From the NCBI RefSeq assembly GCF_900142235.1, contig NZ_FRAE01000008.1, positions 1 to 64,000 of the forward strand: a stretch of DNA of 64,000 nucleotides, written 5' to 3'. The notes beneath the pieces were generated by a model. That model saw nothing but the letters and a program-made list of their open reading frames with translations. It ran no database searches and was not told the origin of the DNA. The DNA is from Tepidibacter formicigenes DSM 15518 (lineage in GTDB: Bacteria; Bacillota; Clostridia; Peptostreptococcales; Peptostreptococcaceae). Numbering within the stretch: the first letter of the stretch is position 1; each line of letters begins with the position of its first letter. The position numbers were made by a program, and so were the translations under genes. Below are positions 8,845-16,355 of this stretch, one piece after another.

Positions 8845-10015
8845 AAGATATTTTGTAGATATAGGATATTTAAGCCTTAATAAATATTGTGAAGAGCTTT
8901 GTGGTGATAATGTTGAAATAGAAAGATTTGATGAAGGAGTAATAGCTGTTTTATCGGATGGATTAGGGTCTGGAGTAAAAGCAAATATATTAGCAACATT
9001 AACTTCAAAAATAGCTGTAACTATGATAAAAAATGGACTTACCATAGAAGATGTTGTTAATACAATAATTAATACACTTCCTACATGCAAAGTAAGAAAT
9101 CTTGCTTATTCTACTTTTACAATTATATATATTTTACACAGTGGAGAGTGTTATATAGCAAGATTTGACAATCCTCCTGTATTACTTAAAAGAGAAGGAA
9201 AAGTTATTCCTATACAGGAAGAAGAAATTTTGATATCAGGTAGGAAAGTAAAAGAAATTAAGATTAATTTGAAAAAAGAAGATACTCTAATATCTATAAG
9301 TGATGGGGTTTTAAATGCTGGAGTAGGTGTGATTTTAAATTTAGGTTGGGATATAGATAATATAGGAAAATACATAAAGAAGATTCCTTTAAATTTAGCG
9401 TCACTGAGTATAGCTAAAAAAATTATTTCAACATGCAATCACTTATATCAAGAAATACCAGGAGATGATACAACAGTAGTGATTCTAAAGCTTACTAATG
9501 CAAAACATTCAACTATATTTACAGGTCCACCTCTTAATGAAGAAGATGATAGAATGGTTGTAGGAAAATTAATTAAAGGTGAAGGTAAGAAAATAGTATG
9601 TGGAGGTACTGCTGCAAAAATAGTAGCAAGGGAGCTTAATCAGGAGATAGAAATAGATATGGAAAATATAAAAGAAGATATACCACCAATTGGACACATA
9701 AAAGATATTGATTTAGTGACAGAAGGTGTGTTAACCTTAAAAAAGGTATTAGAAATTTTAGAAAACTATAAAACAAGTAAACATCATATTGATGATATAT
9801 TTAAAAATAATCAATACAAAAATGGAGTTTATATGATTCTAAAAATATTATTAGATGAATCCACCCATATTAATTTCTTAGTAGGAAGAAGCATAAATCC
9901 AGCTCATAAAGACATAGATTTTCCAAATAATCTATCATCAAAACTAGAAATTGTAAAAGAAATAAAAGAAAGACTTGAAGATTTAGGTAAAATAGTAAAT
10001 ATTGAATATTATTAA
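8831..10015 (+). CDS. SpoIIE-family (PP2C-type) serine phosphatase
   Basis: 394 residues. The N-terminal half carries PP2C/SpoIIE features: VLSDGLGSGVKAN (metal-binding Asp), the STFTI strand, ISDGVLNAG and the closing GDDTTVVILKL at about residue 215. The C-terminal ~180 residues have no family I recognise. It overlaps the hydrogenase-like gene by 14 bases, so stoichiometric translation is likely. Family context suggests it is the output module: a signal from the Fe-S/PAS protein would change the phosphorylation state of an unknown partner. The start at ATG 8831 has only a G-rich run directly before it, so initiation probably depends on coupling. Confidence 0.82.
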   Translation: MRRIKRYFVDIGYLSLNKYCEELCGDNVEIERFDEGVIAVLSDGLGSGVKANILATLTSKIAVTMIKNGLTIEDVVNTIINTLPTCKVRNLAYSTFTIIYILHSGECYIARFDNPPVLLKREGKVIPIQEEEILISGRKVKEIKINLKKEDTLISISDGVLNAGVGVILNLGWDIDNIGKYIKKIPLNLASLSIAKKIISTCNHLYQEIPGDDTTVVILKLTNAKHSTIFTGPPLNEEDDRMVVGKLIKGEGKKIVCGGTAAKIVARELNQEIEIDMENIKEDIPPIGHIKDIDLVTEGVLTLKKVLEILENYKTSKHHIDDIFKNNQYKNGVYMILKILLDESTHINFLVGRSINPAHKDIDFPNNLSSKLEIVKEIKERLEDLGKIVNIEYY

Positions 10016-10026
10016 GGAGGCAGTAA

Positions 10027-10623
10027 ATGATAAAGGTATTATTTTTAGGAACTATAGGAGCAATTATAGGATGGATTACTAATATTCTTGCAATTAAGCT
10101 TATATTTAGACCTATAAAGCCAATTAAAATTCCTATAATCAATTTAGAAATAGTAGGGTTGATACCAAAAAGAAGAAAAGAGATAGCTAAATCTGTAGGT
10201 GAAGTAGTAGAAAAAGAATTAATATCAATAGAAGAAATAATTGATAAACTGATAAGAGAAGAAGATAAAACTAGTATAATTAAGTTTATAAAGGATAAAA
10301 TAGAGAGTATAGTAGAAGAAAAATTACCACCTTTTATTCCAACAACATTCAAAGAAATGATAAAAGATTATATAGATAAAGTAGTAGAAGAAGAAATAGC
10401 AAATGTTATTACTAAATTAAGTGAAGATTTAATTCATAAATCTACATCAAGAATAAAAATAGGAACAATGGTAGAAGATAAAATAAATGAATTTGACTTA
10501 GAAAAACTAGAAGAAATAATTATAAATATAGCAAAAAAAGAATTAAAGCATATAGAAATATTAGGACTTATATTAGGTTTGGTAATAGGAATAATACAAG
10601 GATTAATTGTAATTAATATGTAA
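10027..10623 (+). CDS. DUF445-family membrane protein
   Basis: 198 residues with hydrophobic segments at the N-terminus (VLFLGTIGAIIGWITNIL) and C-terminus (LGLILGLVIGIIQGLIVI) around a charged helical middle. N-terminal G-W-I-T-N-x-L-A-I-K is typical of DUF445/YheB proteins, whose function is unknown. AAGGAGG lies 11 bases after the phosphatase stop, so the gene probably belongs to the hydrogenase-sensor operon. No terminator is seen before the next promoter. The membrane location makes it a candidate anchor or effector of that sensor; this is inference. Confidence 0.8.
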   Translation: MIKVLFLGTIGAIIGWITNILAIKLIFRPIKPIKIPIINLEIVGLIPKRRKEIAKSVGEVVEKELISIEEIIDKLIREEDKTSIIKFIKDKIESIVEEKLPPFIPTTFKEMIKDYIDKVVEEEIANVITKLSEDLIHKSTSRIKIGTMVEDKINEFDLEKLEEIIINIAKKELKHIEILGLILGLVIGIIQGLIVINM

Positions 10624-10629
10624 AAAATA

Positions 10630-10658
10630 TTGACAAATATTCAAAATAAATATATAAT
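10630..10658 (+). promoter_or_regulatory. SigA promoter for T-box/thrS
   Basis: TTGACA (10630-10635), 17 bases, TATAAT (10653-10658), close to consensus. Transcription would start near 10665 and produce the T-box leader. Confidence 0.88.
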
Positions 10659-10683
10659 TCAAGAAAATAAAAGAAAATGAAAA

Positions 10684-10917
10684 AAGCTAAGAAAAGGAAG
10701 AGTAAGTTAAACCCAGTTTAAAGAGAGGAAATGCCATGGGCTGAAAGTATTTCTAAATATGGTTAACTGAAAACTACCTTGGAGCTGGATTTAGTAGCCT
10801 AATAGGTGAAAAGATTTCGGGTGACTACCTTATAGTCTTCAAGAGGGCTTTTTGCCAACTTGGGTGGAACCACGAGAATAACAACTCGTCCCATATTTTT
10901 AGGGACGGGTTTTTTTA
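10684..10917 (+). ncRNA. T-box riboswitch (threonine) controlling thrS
   Basis: The conserved T-box element GGGTGGAACCACG lies at 10862-10874 with a TGGA tRNA-acceptor bulge at 10865-10868. The terminator follows (10884-10892 with 10902-10910, then T-run to 10917). The specifier region at 10773-10778 reads ACTACC, i.e. ACT followed by ACC, both threonine codons; ACT followed by A is the likelier specifier. Uncharged tRNA-Thr is expected to stabilise the antiterminator and allow thrS transcription. The 5' limit is approximate. Confidence 0.93.
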
Positions 10918-10964
10918 ATTAATAAAACACTTTTACAAAAACAAAAGGTTAGGAGGAAGAATAT

Positions 10965-12884
10965 ATGGAAAAAATAAAAGTTACTTTAAAAGATGGTTCT
11001 GTAAAAGAATTTGATAAAGGAATTTCTATAATTGATGTAGCAAAATCTATAAGTGAAGGGCTTGCTAGAAATATAGTTGCAGGTCAGGTAAATGAAAAAA
11101 CTGTTGGACTTGACTATAAATTAGAAGAAGATGCAAATGTTAATTTATTAAAATTCGAAGATGAAGAAGGTAAAGAAGTATTTAGACATACAAGTGCCCA
11201 TATACTAGCACAAGCTATAAAAAGACTATATCCAGAGGCAAAGCTTGCAATAGGACCAGCTATAGAAAATGGATTTTACTATGATATAGATTTAAATCAC
11301 AGATTAACTCCAGAGGATTTGGATAAAATACAAGGAGAAATGAAAAAAATAGTAAAGGAAGATTTAAAAATAGAGGGATTTGAACTTTCTAGAGAAGAAG
11401 CAATTGAACTTATGAAAGAAAAAAATGAAGATTATAAAATAGAGCTGATTCAGGATCTTCCAGAAGGAGAAGTAATATCTTTTTATAAACAGGGAGATTT
11501 TATAGACCTTTGTAGAGGACCACATTTACCTACGACTAAAAAAGTAAAAGCTATTAAGCTTTTAAGTGTAGCAGGTGCATATTGGCGTGGAGATGAAAAA
11601 AATAAAATGCTTCAAAGGATATATGGGACTTCATTTGAAAAGAATAAAGAACTAGAAGAATATTTAAATATGCTAGAAGAAGCTAAAAAAAGAGATCATA
11701 GAAAATTAGGAAAAGAGCTAGGATTATTTGTATTACCAGAAGAAGGACCAGGATTCCCATTATTCCTACCTAGAGGGATGGAACTTAAAAATAAGCTTTT
11801 AGAATTTTGGAGGGATATTCATAAAAAAGATGGTTATGTAGAAATAGAAACTCCTATTATATTAAATAGAGGTTTATGGGAAACTTCAGGACACTGGTAT
11901 CACTATAAAGAAAATATGTATACAGTTCAAATTGATGAAGAGGATTATGCTATAAAACCTATGAACTGTCCTGGTGGTATGCTTGCTTATAAAACTCAAA
12001 TGCATTCTTATAGAGATTTTCCAATGCGTGTTGCAGAACTAGGAAGAGTTCATAGACATGAGCTTTCAGGAGCATTACATGGACTTATGAGAGTTAGAGC
12101 ATTTACTCAAGATGATGCTCATATATTCATGCTTCCTGAGCAAATAAAAGATGAAATAAAAGGTGTTGCTAAATTAATAGATGAAGTTTATACTACTTTT
12201 GGATTTAAATATCATGTTGAATTATCAACAAGACCAGAAGATTCTATAGGAACTGATGAAGAGTGGGAAGTAGCTGAAAATGGATTAAGAGAAGCTTTAG
12301 AAGAACTAGGACTTGATTATAAGTTGAATGAAGGTGATGGAGCATTCTATGGACCAAAGATAGATTTTCATCTTCAAGACTGTATAGGAAGAACATGGCA
12401 ATGTGGTACTATACAATTAGATATGCAGCTTCCTCAAAGATTTGATTTAACTTATGTAGGTAAAGATGGAGAAAAACATAGACCAGTTATGATTCATAGA
12501 GTTGCATTTGGTAGTATAGAAAGATTTATAGGTATTTTAATTGAGCATTTTGCAGGTAAATTCCCATTATGGCTTGCTCCTGTTCAAGTTAAAGTACTTC
12601 CTATTTCAGATAAATATATGGAATATACTAAAAAAGTAAAAGATATATTATTTGAAAAAGGAATTAGAGTTGAAATTGATGATAGAGCAGAAAAAATAGG
12701 ATATAAAATAAGAGAAGCACAGCTTGAAAAAGTTCCTTATATGCTAATAGTAGGAGAAAAAGAGCAAGAGAAGAATGAAGTATCTGTTCGTTCAAGAGAT
12801 AAAGGAGAAATAGGATCTATTTCAATTGACAAATTTATAGAAAGTATTTTAGAAGAAGAAAAAAATAAAACAGTAAATCTATAA
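10965..12884 (+). CDS. thrS: Threonine--tRNA ligase
   Basis: 639 residues, normal length. N-terminal TGS domain (KVTLKDGSVKEFDKG), then the TGS-linked editing domain with HTSAHIL and CRGPH, then the class II catalytic core. The zinc ligands appear in MNCPGGM, RVHRHELSGALHGL and PVMIHR, and the C-terminal anticodon-binding domain starts near LAPVQVKVLPIS. It charges tRNA-Thr and uses the editing domain to remove mis-attached serine. TAGGAGG precedes ATG 10965. Regulated by the T-box upstream and closed by a terminator. Confidence 0.97.
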   Translation: MEKIKVTLKDGSVKEFDKGISIIDVAKSISEGLARNIVAGQVNEKTVGLDYKLEEDANVNLLKFEDEEGKEVFRHTSAHILAQAIKRLYPEAKLAIGPAIENGFYYDIDLNHRLTPEDLDKIQGEMKKIVKEDLKIEGFELSREEAIELMKEKNEDYKIELIQDLPEGEVISFYKQGDFIDLCRGPHLPTTKKVKAIKLLSVAGAYWRGDEKNKMLQRIYGTSFEKNKELEEYLNMLEEAKKRDHRKLGKELGLFVLPEEGPGFPLFLPRGMELKNKLLEFWRDIHKKDGYVEIETPIILNRGLWETSGHWYHYKENMYTVQIDEEDYAIKPMNCPGGMLAYKTQMHSYRDFPMRVAELGRVHRHELSGALHGLMRVRAFTQDDAHIFMLPEQIKDEIKGVAKLIDEVYTTFGFKYHVELSTRPEDSIGTDEEWEVAENGLREALEELGLDYKLNEGDGAFYGPKIDFHLQDCIGRTWQCGTIQLDMQLPQRFDLTYVGKDGEKHRPVMIHRVAFGSIERFIGILIEHFAGKFPLWLAPVQVKVLPISDKYMEYTKKVKDILFEKGIRVEIDDRAEKIGYKIREAQLEKVPYMLIVGEKEQEKNEVSVRSRDKGEIGSISIDKFIESILEEEKNKTVNL

Positions 12885-12891
12885 TAAAAGC

Positions 12892-12925
12892 AGAGTCAAC
12901 TTTAAAAAGTTGGCTCTATTTTTAT
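12892..12925 (+). terminator. Intrinsic terminator after thrS
   Basis: 9-bp stem 12892-12900/12909-12917 with one wobble, then an ATTTTTATT tail. Confidence 0.85.
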
Positions 12926-12928
12926 TAT

Positions 12929-13066
12929 TCTATAGGAAACTATAAATTTTTTAAACTGTTGATAACTTTGGTAACTGAATAAAAGTATCAACTATTTTGA
13001 GCAACGGAGTCCGTTAGGACTCGTTGGCGACATGAGCCATGCGATAGCATGAAGCGAATTTTTTTA
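12929..13066 (+). repeat. Dispersed intergenic structured element, copy A
   Basis: Nearly the whole thrS-agr gap. Aligns with copy B (34346-34479) over about 135 bases; a run of over 40 bases at the 3' end is identical. Core hairpin AACGGAGTCC (13003-13012), loop GTTA, GGACTCGTT (13017-13025). A second hairpin CATGC-GATA-GCATG follows, then AGCGAAT and seven T. Copies C and D are related elements on the opposite strand. It could be a terminator-like RNA or a small mobile repeat. Confidence 0.85.
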
Positions 13067-13143
13067 CTTTATGTAATGAAAATAGAAATATAAGATATGT
13101 AAGTATAAAATTAATTAGTATATATACAAAAAATATCTACATA

Positions 13144-13152
13144 TGTTATAAT
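13144..13152 (+). promoter_or_regulatory. Extended -10 promoter for agr locus
   Basis: TGTTATAAT fits the TGn-TATAAT extended -10. The -35 region is poor. It lies 38 bases upstream of the TTG start of the kinase. No repeated LytTR-binding site was recognised near it. Confidence 0.55.
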
Positions 13153-13189
13153 TTACATAAAATTCTTTTAATTCACAGTGGTGATAAAC

Positions 13190-14512
13190 TTGAAAAACAT
13201 AACATGGATTACTATTTTAACCGGAAGCATACCAGAAGCATTTTTTATATTTTTAATTGGATTGACATTAATAGGATATAGAGTTAGCTTAAAAAAATTA
13301 ATATTGATATCTTTTATTGAAGGAATTTTTGTTTATATACTTTTTAATTATATAAAAGTTCCATTTGGAATTCATAGTATATCTACGTTTTTGTTTTTAG
13401 TTATAATAACTAATTTACTTATTAAAGTTAATATAAAAAACTCTTTTATAGCAATTGTTATTGGATGGATGGCATCATTTTTAACCCAATATATAAATCT
13501 TATATTTATATATTTGTTAGGAATGACATATGATGATTTGATGAAAAATGAAGCTTTAAGAATGATTGCTTTTTATCCTTCTATAATTTCTTTAGGAATA
13601 ATAGCATTAATAATATATAAAAAAAATATAGTTATCTACAATGCTTGTATAAGCTCAAATAATGAAAAAATTAGTAAGAATAGTAACTTCGTAGTAAAAA
13701 TATCCTTTTTATTAATTTTTATAGTATTAATATTATTTAATATTTATTTATATATATTTAGAAACGAGAGTTGGAATTTAGAAAAAAGATTCACAGTATT
13801 TATAATTGTTTTTTCAATAATAGCACTTTCATTAATGATAATTATTTCATTGAAATTATTTGAAAAAAATATAAAAAAAGAATATGAAGATATTTTACTA
13901 GAAAAAAATTTAGAAGATATGAAAAGGAATATTAAAGTACTAAGAAAACAAAGACATGACTATTTAAGACACATTCAAATAGTATCATCTCTTTTGCATA
14001 CTAATAATTATGATGAAGCAAAAAATTATATAAATGATTTAGCTGAACATATTAATAGTGAAGGTATATCAGTTGAAACCGGAAACACATTTTTAAATGC
14101 TGTTATAAGCTTAAAGCAAGAACAAGCTATACATAGAAAAATTAAATTTTATATAAATATAAAAATCAAAATAAAAGGTTTTAAAATTCCTAATTTTGAA
14201 TTATGCAATATACTATCAAATATAATAGATAATGCATTTGATGCATTAGATGAGGTTAGAAAAGATAAAAAATATGTTGAGTTATGTATTTGTGGAGATG
14301 ATTTGTTTTATATATTTAAAATTAGAAATAATGGAAATAAAATAGAAGATACTCAAAAGATATTTGATGAAGGATTTAGCACAAAACAAGGAATTAATAG
14401 AGGTTATGGTCTTTATATAGTAAAACAAATATTAGATAAATATAAATCGAGTATATTTGTAGAAAGTAGTGAAAGTATAACTGAGTTTACTATTGTGATT
14501 CCAAAATACTAA
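13190..14512 (+). CDS. AgrC-like sensor histidine kinase (GHKL ATPase)
   Basis: About 440 residues. The first ~230 hold six to seven hydrophobic membrane segments, the peptide-sensing domain type of AgrC/ComD kinases. The H-box QRHDYLRHIQ places the phospho-acceptor His at residue 256. The N-box NIIDNAFDAL and G-box GYGLYIVKQ of a GHKL ATPase follow. I choose TTG 13190 with GGTGA just upstream; GTG 13178 and GTG 13181 are in-frame alternatives without a visible RBS. It should detect the peptide made by AgrB/AgrD encoded next and phosphorylate the LytTR regulator at 15346. Confidence 0.85.
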   Translation: MKNITWITILTGSIPEAFFIFLIGLTLIGYRVSLKKLILISFIEGIFVYILFNYIKVPFGIHSISTFLFLVIITNLLIKVNIKNSFIAIVIGWMASFLTQYINLIFIYLLGMTYDDLMKNEALRMIAFYPSIISLGIIALIIYKKNIVIYNACISSNNEKISKNSNFVVKISFLLIFIVLILFNIYLYIFRNESWNLEKRFTVFIIVFSIIALSLMIIISLKLFEKNIKKEYEDILLEKNLEDMKRNIKVLRKQRHDYLRHIQIVSSLLHTNNYDEAKNYINDLAEHINSEGISVETGNTFLNAVISLKQEQAIHRKIKFYINIKIKIKGFKIPNFELCNILSNIIDNAFDALDEVRKDKKYVELCICGDDLFYIFKIRNNGNKIEDTQKIFDEGFSTKQGINRGYGLYIVKQILDKYKSSIFVESSESITEFTIVIPKY

Positions 14513-14524
14513 TGGAGTGGTAAT

Positions 14525-15154
14525 ATGATAGAAATTATATGTAATAAAATATCTCTTTACTTTAAAAAAGAATTAAATATGGAAGAAGAAGATAGAGAAG
14601 TAATAGAATATGGACTATTTGCAGTTATAGGATCTATTTTTAAAATAATTATGTTGATAATATTAGGTTTTATATTTGGAATATTAAAGTATATTTTAAT
14701 ATTATCATTTTCTTTTGCTTTATTTAGAATTTTTTCTGGAGGGGTACATTCTAGTACATATAAAGGATGTATGATAATATCATTAAGCATATTTACTTTA
14801 TTTTCAGTATTAATAAAGATATTTGAAAAAAATATAAATTATAATATATTTAGTATTTTAAGTTTATCAATAATAATACATAGTTTATATATGATAATCA
14901 ATTTTGTACCCAATGACAATCAAAATAGAATTATAAAAGATGAACTAGAGAAGAAAAAATTTAAAAAGTTAACTTTGTACCTTTTGGTTATATATGTATT
15001 TGCTATGATTATTGCAGTTTATTTTAAGGTATCATACTCGTTGATATTATCAGGATTTATTGGAATTTTTTTACAGATGATATCAGTATATCCAAAGGCT
15101 TACATTGTTATGAATAAATTTGATAATAAATTAAAAGGGGGAATTTTAAAATGA
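14525..15154 (+). CDS. agrB: AgrB-type autoinducer-peptide processing protease
   Basis: 209-residue membrane endopeptidase. The segment FRIFSGGVHSSTYKGC supplies the catalytic pair His75 and Cys82, with the spacing of S. aureus AgrB His77/Cys84. Five to six hydrophobic segments surround it. It cleaves AgrD and catalyses ring closure of the signal peptide in the membrane. The start is ATG 14525 after GGAGTGG, 12 bases past the kinase stop. The 3' end overlaps the AgrD start by ATGA, a coupling expected for enzyme and substrate. Confidence 0.93.
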   Translation: MIEIICNKISLYFKKELNMEEEDREVIEYGLFAVIGSIFKIIMLIILGFIFGILKYILILSFSFALFRIFSGGVHSSTYKGCMIISLSIFTLFSVLIKIFEKNINYNIFSILSLSIIIHSLYMIINFVPNDNQNRIIKDELEKKKFKKLTLYLLVIYVFAMIIAVYFKVSYSLILSGFIGIFLQMISVYPKAYIVMNKFDNKLKGGILK

Positions 15155-15282
15155 AAAATTTAAAACTAAAAATATTAACTATTGCATCAGATTTTTTAGC
15201 GATGGTAGCAGGAACTGTTGTTAGCGCAGCTAGTACAAATTTGTATTATCAACCTAAAACTCCTAAAAAACTACAAAAATAA
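15151..15282 (+). CDS. agrD: AgrD-like cyclic autoinducer precursor, cysteine-free
   Basis: 43-codon ORF. Its ATG overlaps the agrB stop (ATGA), with AGGGGG 6-11 bases upstream. The N-terminal MKNLKLKILTIASDFLAMVA is an amphipathic membrane-targeting helix. The tail YYQPKTPKKLQK has the Y-x-P-K-x-P-x-x-L pattern of AgrD C-terminal tails. The signal region between them reads VSAASTNLYY and contains no cysteine. The ring nucleophile would therefore have to be a serine (Ser28 of AASTNLYY is the best candidate, Ser25 an alternative). Closed by a terminator before the response regulator. Confidence 0.85.
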   Translation: MKNLKLKILTIASDFLAMVAGTVVSAASTNLYYQPKTPKKLQK

Positions 15283-15288
15283 TGTAAG

Positions 15289-15316
15289 ACCTGTACATTT
15301 AGTACAGGTTTTATAT
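15289..15316 (+). terminator. Terminator/attenuator between agrD and response regulator
   Basis: Stem 15289-15296/15302-15309, ATTTA loop, short U-rich tail. It probably lowers read-through into the regulator gene. Confidence 0.7.
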
Positions 15317-15345
15317 TATAAAAATTTATTAAAGGAGATGTGATT

Positions 15346-16092
15346 ATGGGAGTTAAAGTGCTTGTATGTGATGATGATAAAGTAATAAGAAATCATATAG
15401 TAAGAGCTATAAATAATATAAAGGATATAGAATTTATAAAAACTGCAGAAAATGGAGTACAGGCTGTACAAAATATAAAAAAAGGTGACTTTGATATACT
15501 TATAATAGATGTAGATATGCCTCATAAAAATGGAATTGATGCAGCAAAAGAAATATGTAAAGTAAATCCAGATATTTATATAATATTTGTAACTGCTTTT
15601 AAAGAATATGCATTAGATGCATTTAGTATTTATTCTTTGGATTATATATTGAAACCTTTTAATGAAAAAAGACTCTTAGAAACTTTAAGTAAGGCTGTAG
15701 AAAATATAAATATAAAAAAAATAGCTAAAAAAAATTTAAGTAACAATAAAGAAAAATTTATTTTTAAAAAATCTAGAGAAAAATATATAATAAATTTAGA
15801 AGATATTATTATGTTTGAGAAGAATGGAAGAATAACTAAAATATATACAAAAGATTTAGAGGTAGATTTTTATGAATCTTTTTATGATATAGAAAAAAGG
15901 TTATCTATGGACTTTTTTAGAACTCATAAATCTTATATTGTAAATATTAATAAAGTCAAAAGAATAGTTCCTCATATAAAATCATCATATCAAATAGAGT
16001 TTAAAGATAATGATTTAAAAGCTCTTTTAAGTAAGAAGAATGAAATAAAATTATTAAATAAATTATATTTAATAAGAAAAAAAGTAATATAA
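15346..16092 (+). CDS. AgrA-like LytTR response regulator
   Basis: 248 residues. An N-terminal receiver domain has the acidic pair DDD (9-11), phospho-acceptor Asp55 in IIDVDMP, Thr in FVTAF and Lys in LKPF. The C-terminal LytTR DNA-binding domain runs from about residue 140, with the characteristic FFRTHKSYIVNINKV. AAAGGAG at 15331-15337 is spaced 8 bases from ATG 15346, so this start is preferred to GTG 15340. Predicted to be phosphorylated by the kinase at 13190 and to activate the agr promoter and target genes, possibly the adjacent protease. Closed by a terminator. Confidence 0.9.
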   Translation: MGVKVLVCDDDKVIRNHIVRAINNIKDIEFIKTAENGVQAVQNIKKGDFDILIIDVDMPHKNGIDAAKEICKVNPDIYIIFVTAFKEYALDAFSIYSLDYILKPFNEKRLLETLSKAVENINIKKIAKKNLSNNKEKFIFKKSREKYIINLEDIIMFEKNGRITKIYTKDLEVDFYESFYDIEKRLSMDFFRTHKSYIVNINKVKRIVPHIKSSYQIEFKDNDLKALLSKKNEIKLLNKLYLIRKKVI

Positions 16093-16099
16093 ATTAGAG

Positions 16100-16132
16100 A
16101 TCCTATTGTTTATTAAAGCAATAGGATTTTTA
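16100..16132 (+). terminator. Intrinsic terminator of agr locus
   Basis: Stem 16100-16108/16119-16127, then a T-rich tract. Confidence 0.85.
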
Positions 16133-16270
16133 TTTAGTGAGATTATTTATGTAAGAGGAATATGATTAAAAAAATAATAATTTTAAGAAAATTACGCGAA
16201 AGTGATTTTTTATTAAGTTACTCATGCTTTTTTATTACATAAAAATAAATTTATATATATTTTTATTAGT

Positions 16271-16299
16271 TTGAAGGATTTTATTTACTATTATATTAT
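16271..16299 (+). promoter_or_regulatory. Promoter for secreted metalloprotease
   Basis: TTGAAG (16271-16276), 17 bases, TATTAT (16294-16299). No obvious LytTR direct repeat was seen in 16133-16270. Confidence 0.55.
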
Positions 16300-16355
16300 G
16301 TATTTAATTAAGAAACTATAACAAAATTTCTAAAGTTTATTAGGGGGGGATTATT

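Noticed and set aside
9870-10352. 160-codon minus-strand frame across the phosphatase/DUF445 junction
   Set aside because: Hydrophobic antisense of two well-supported genes, no RBS or conserved motif.
16161-16241. 26-codon ORF upstream of the M4 protease
   Set aside because: RBS spacing too short and composition looks like noncoding AT-rich DNA; too little to call.
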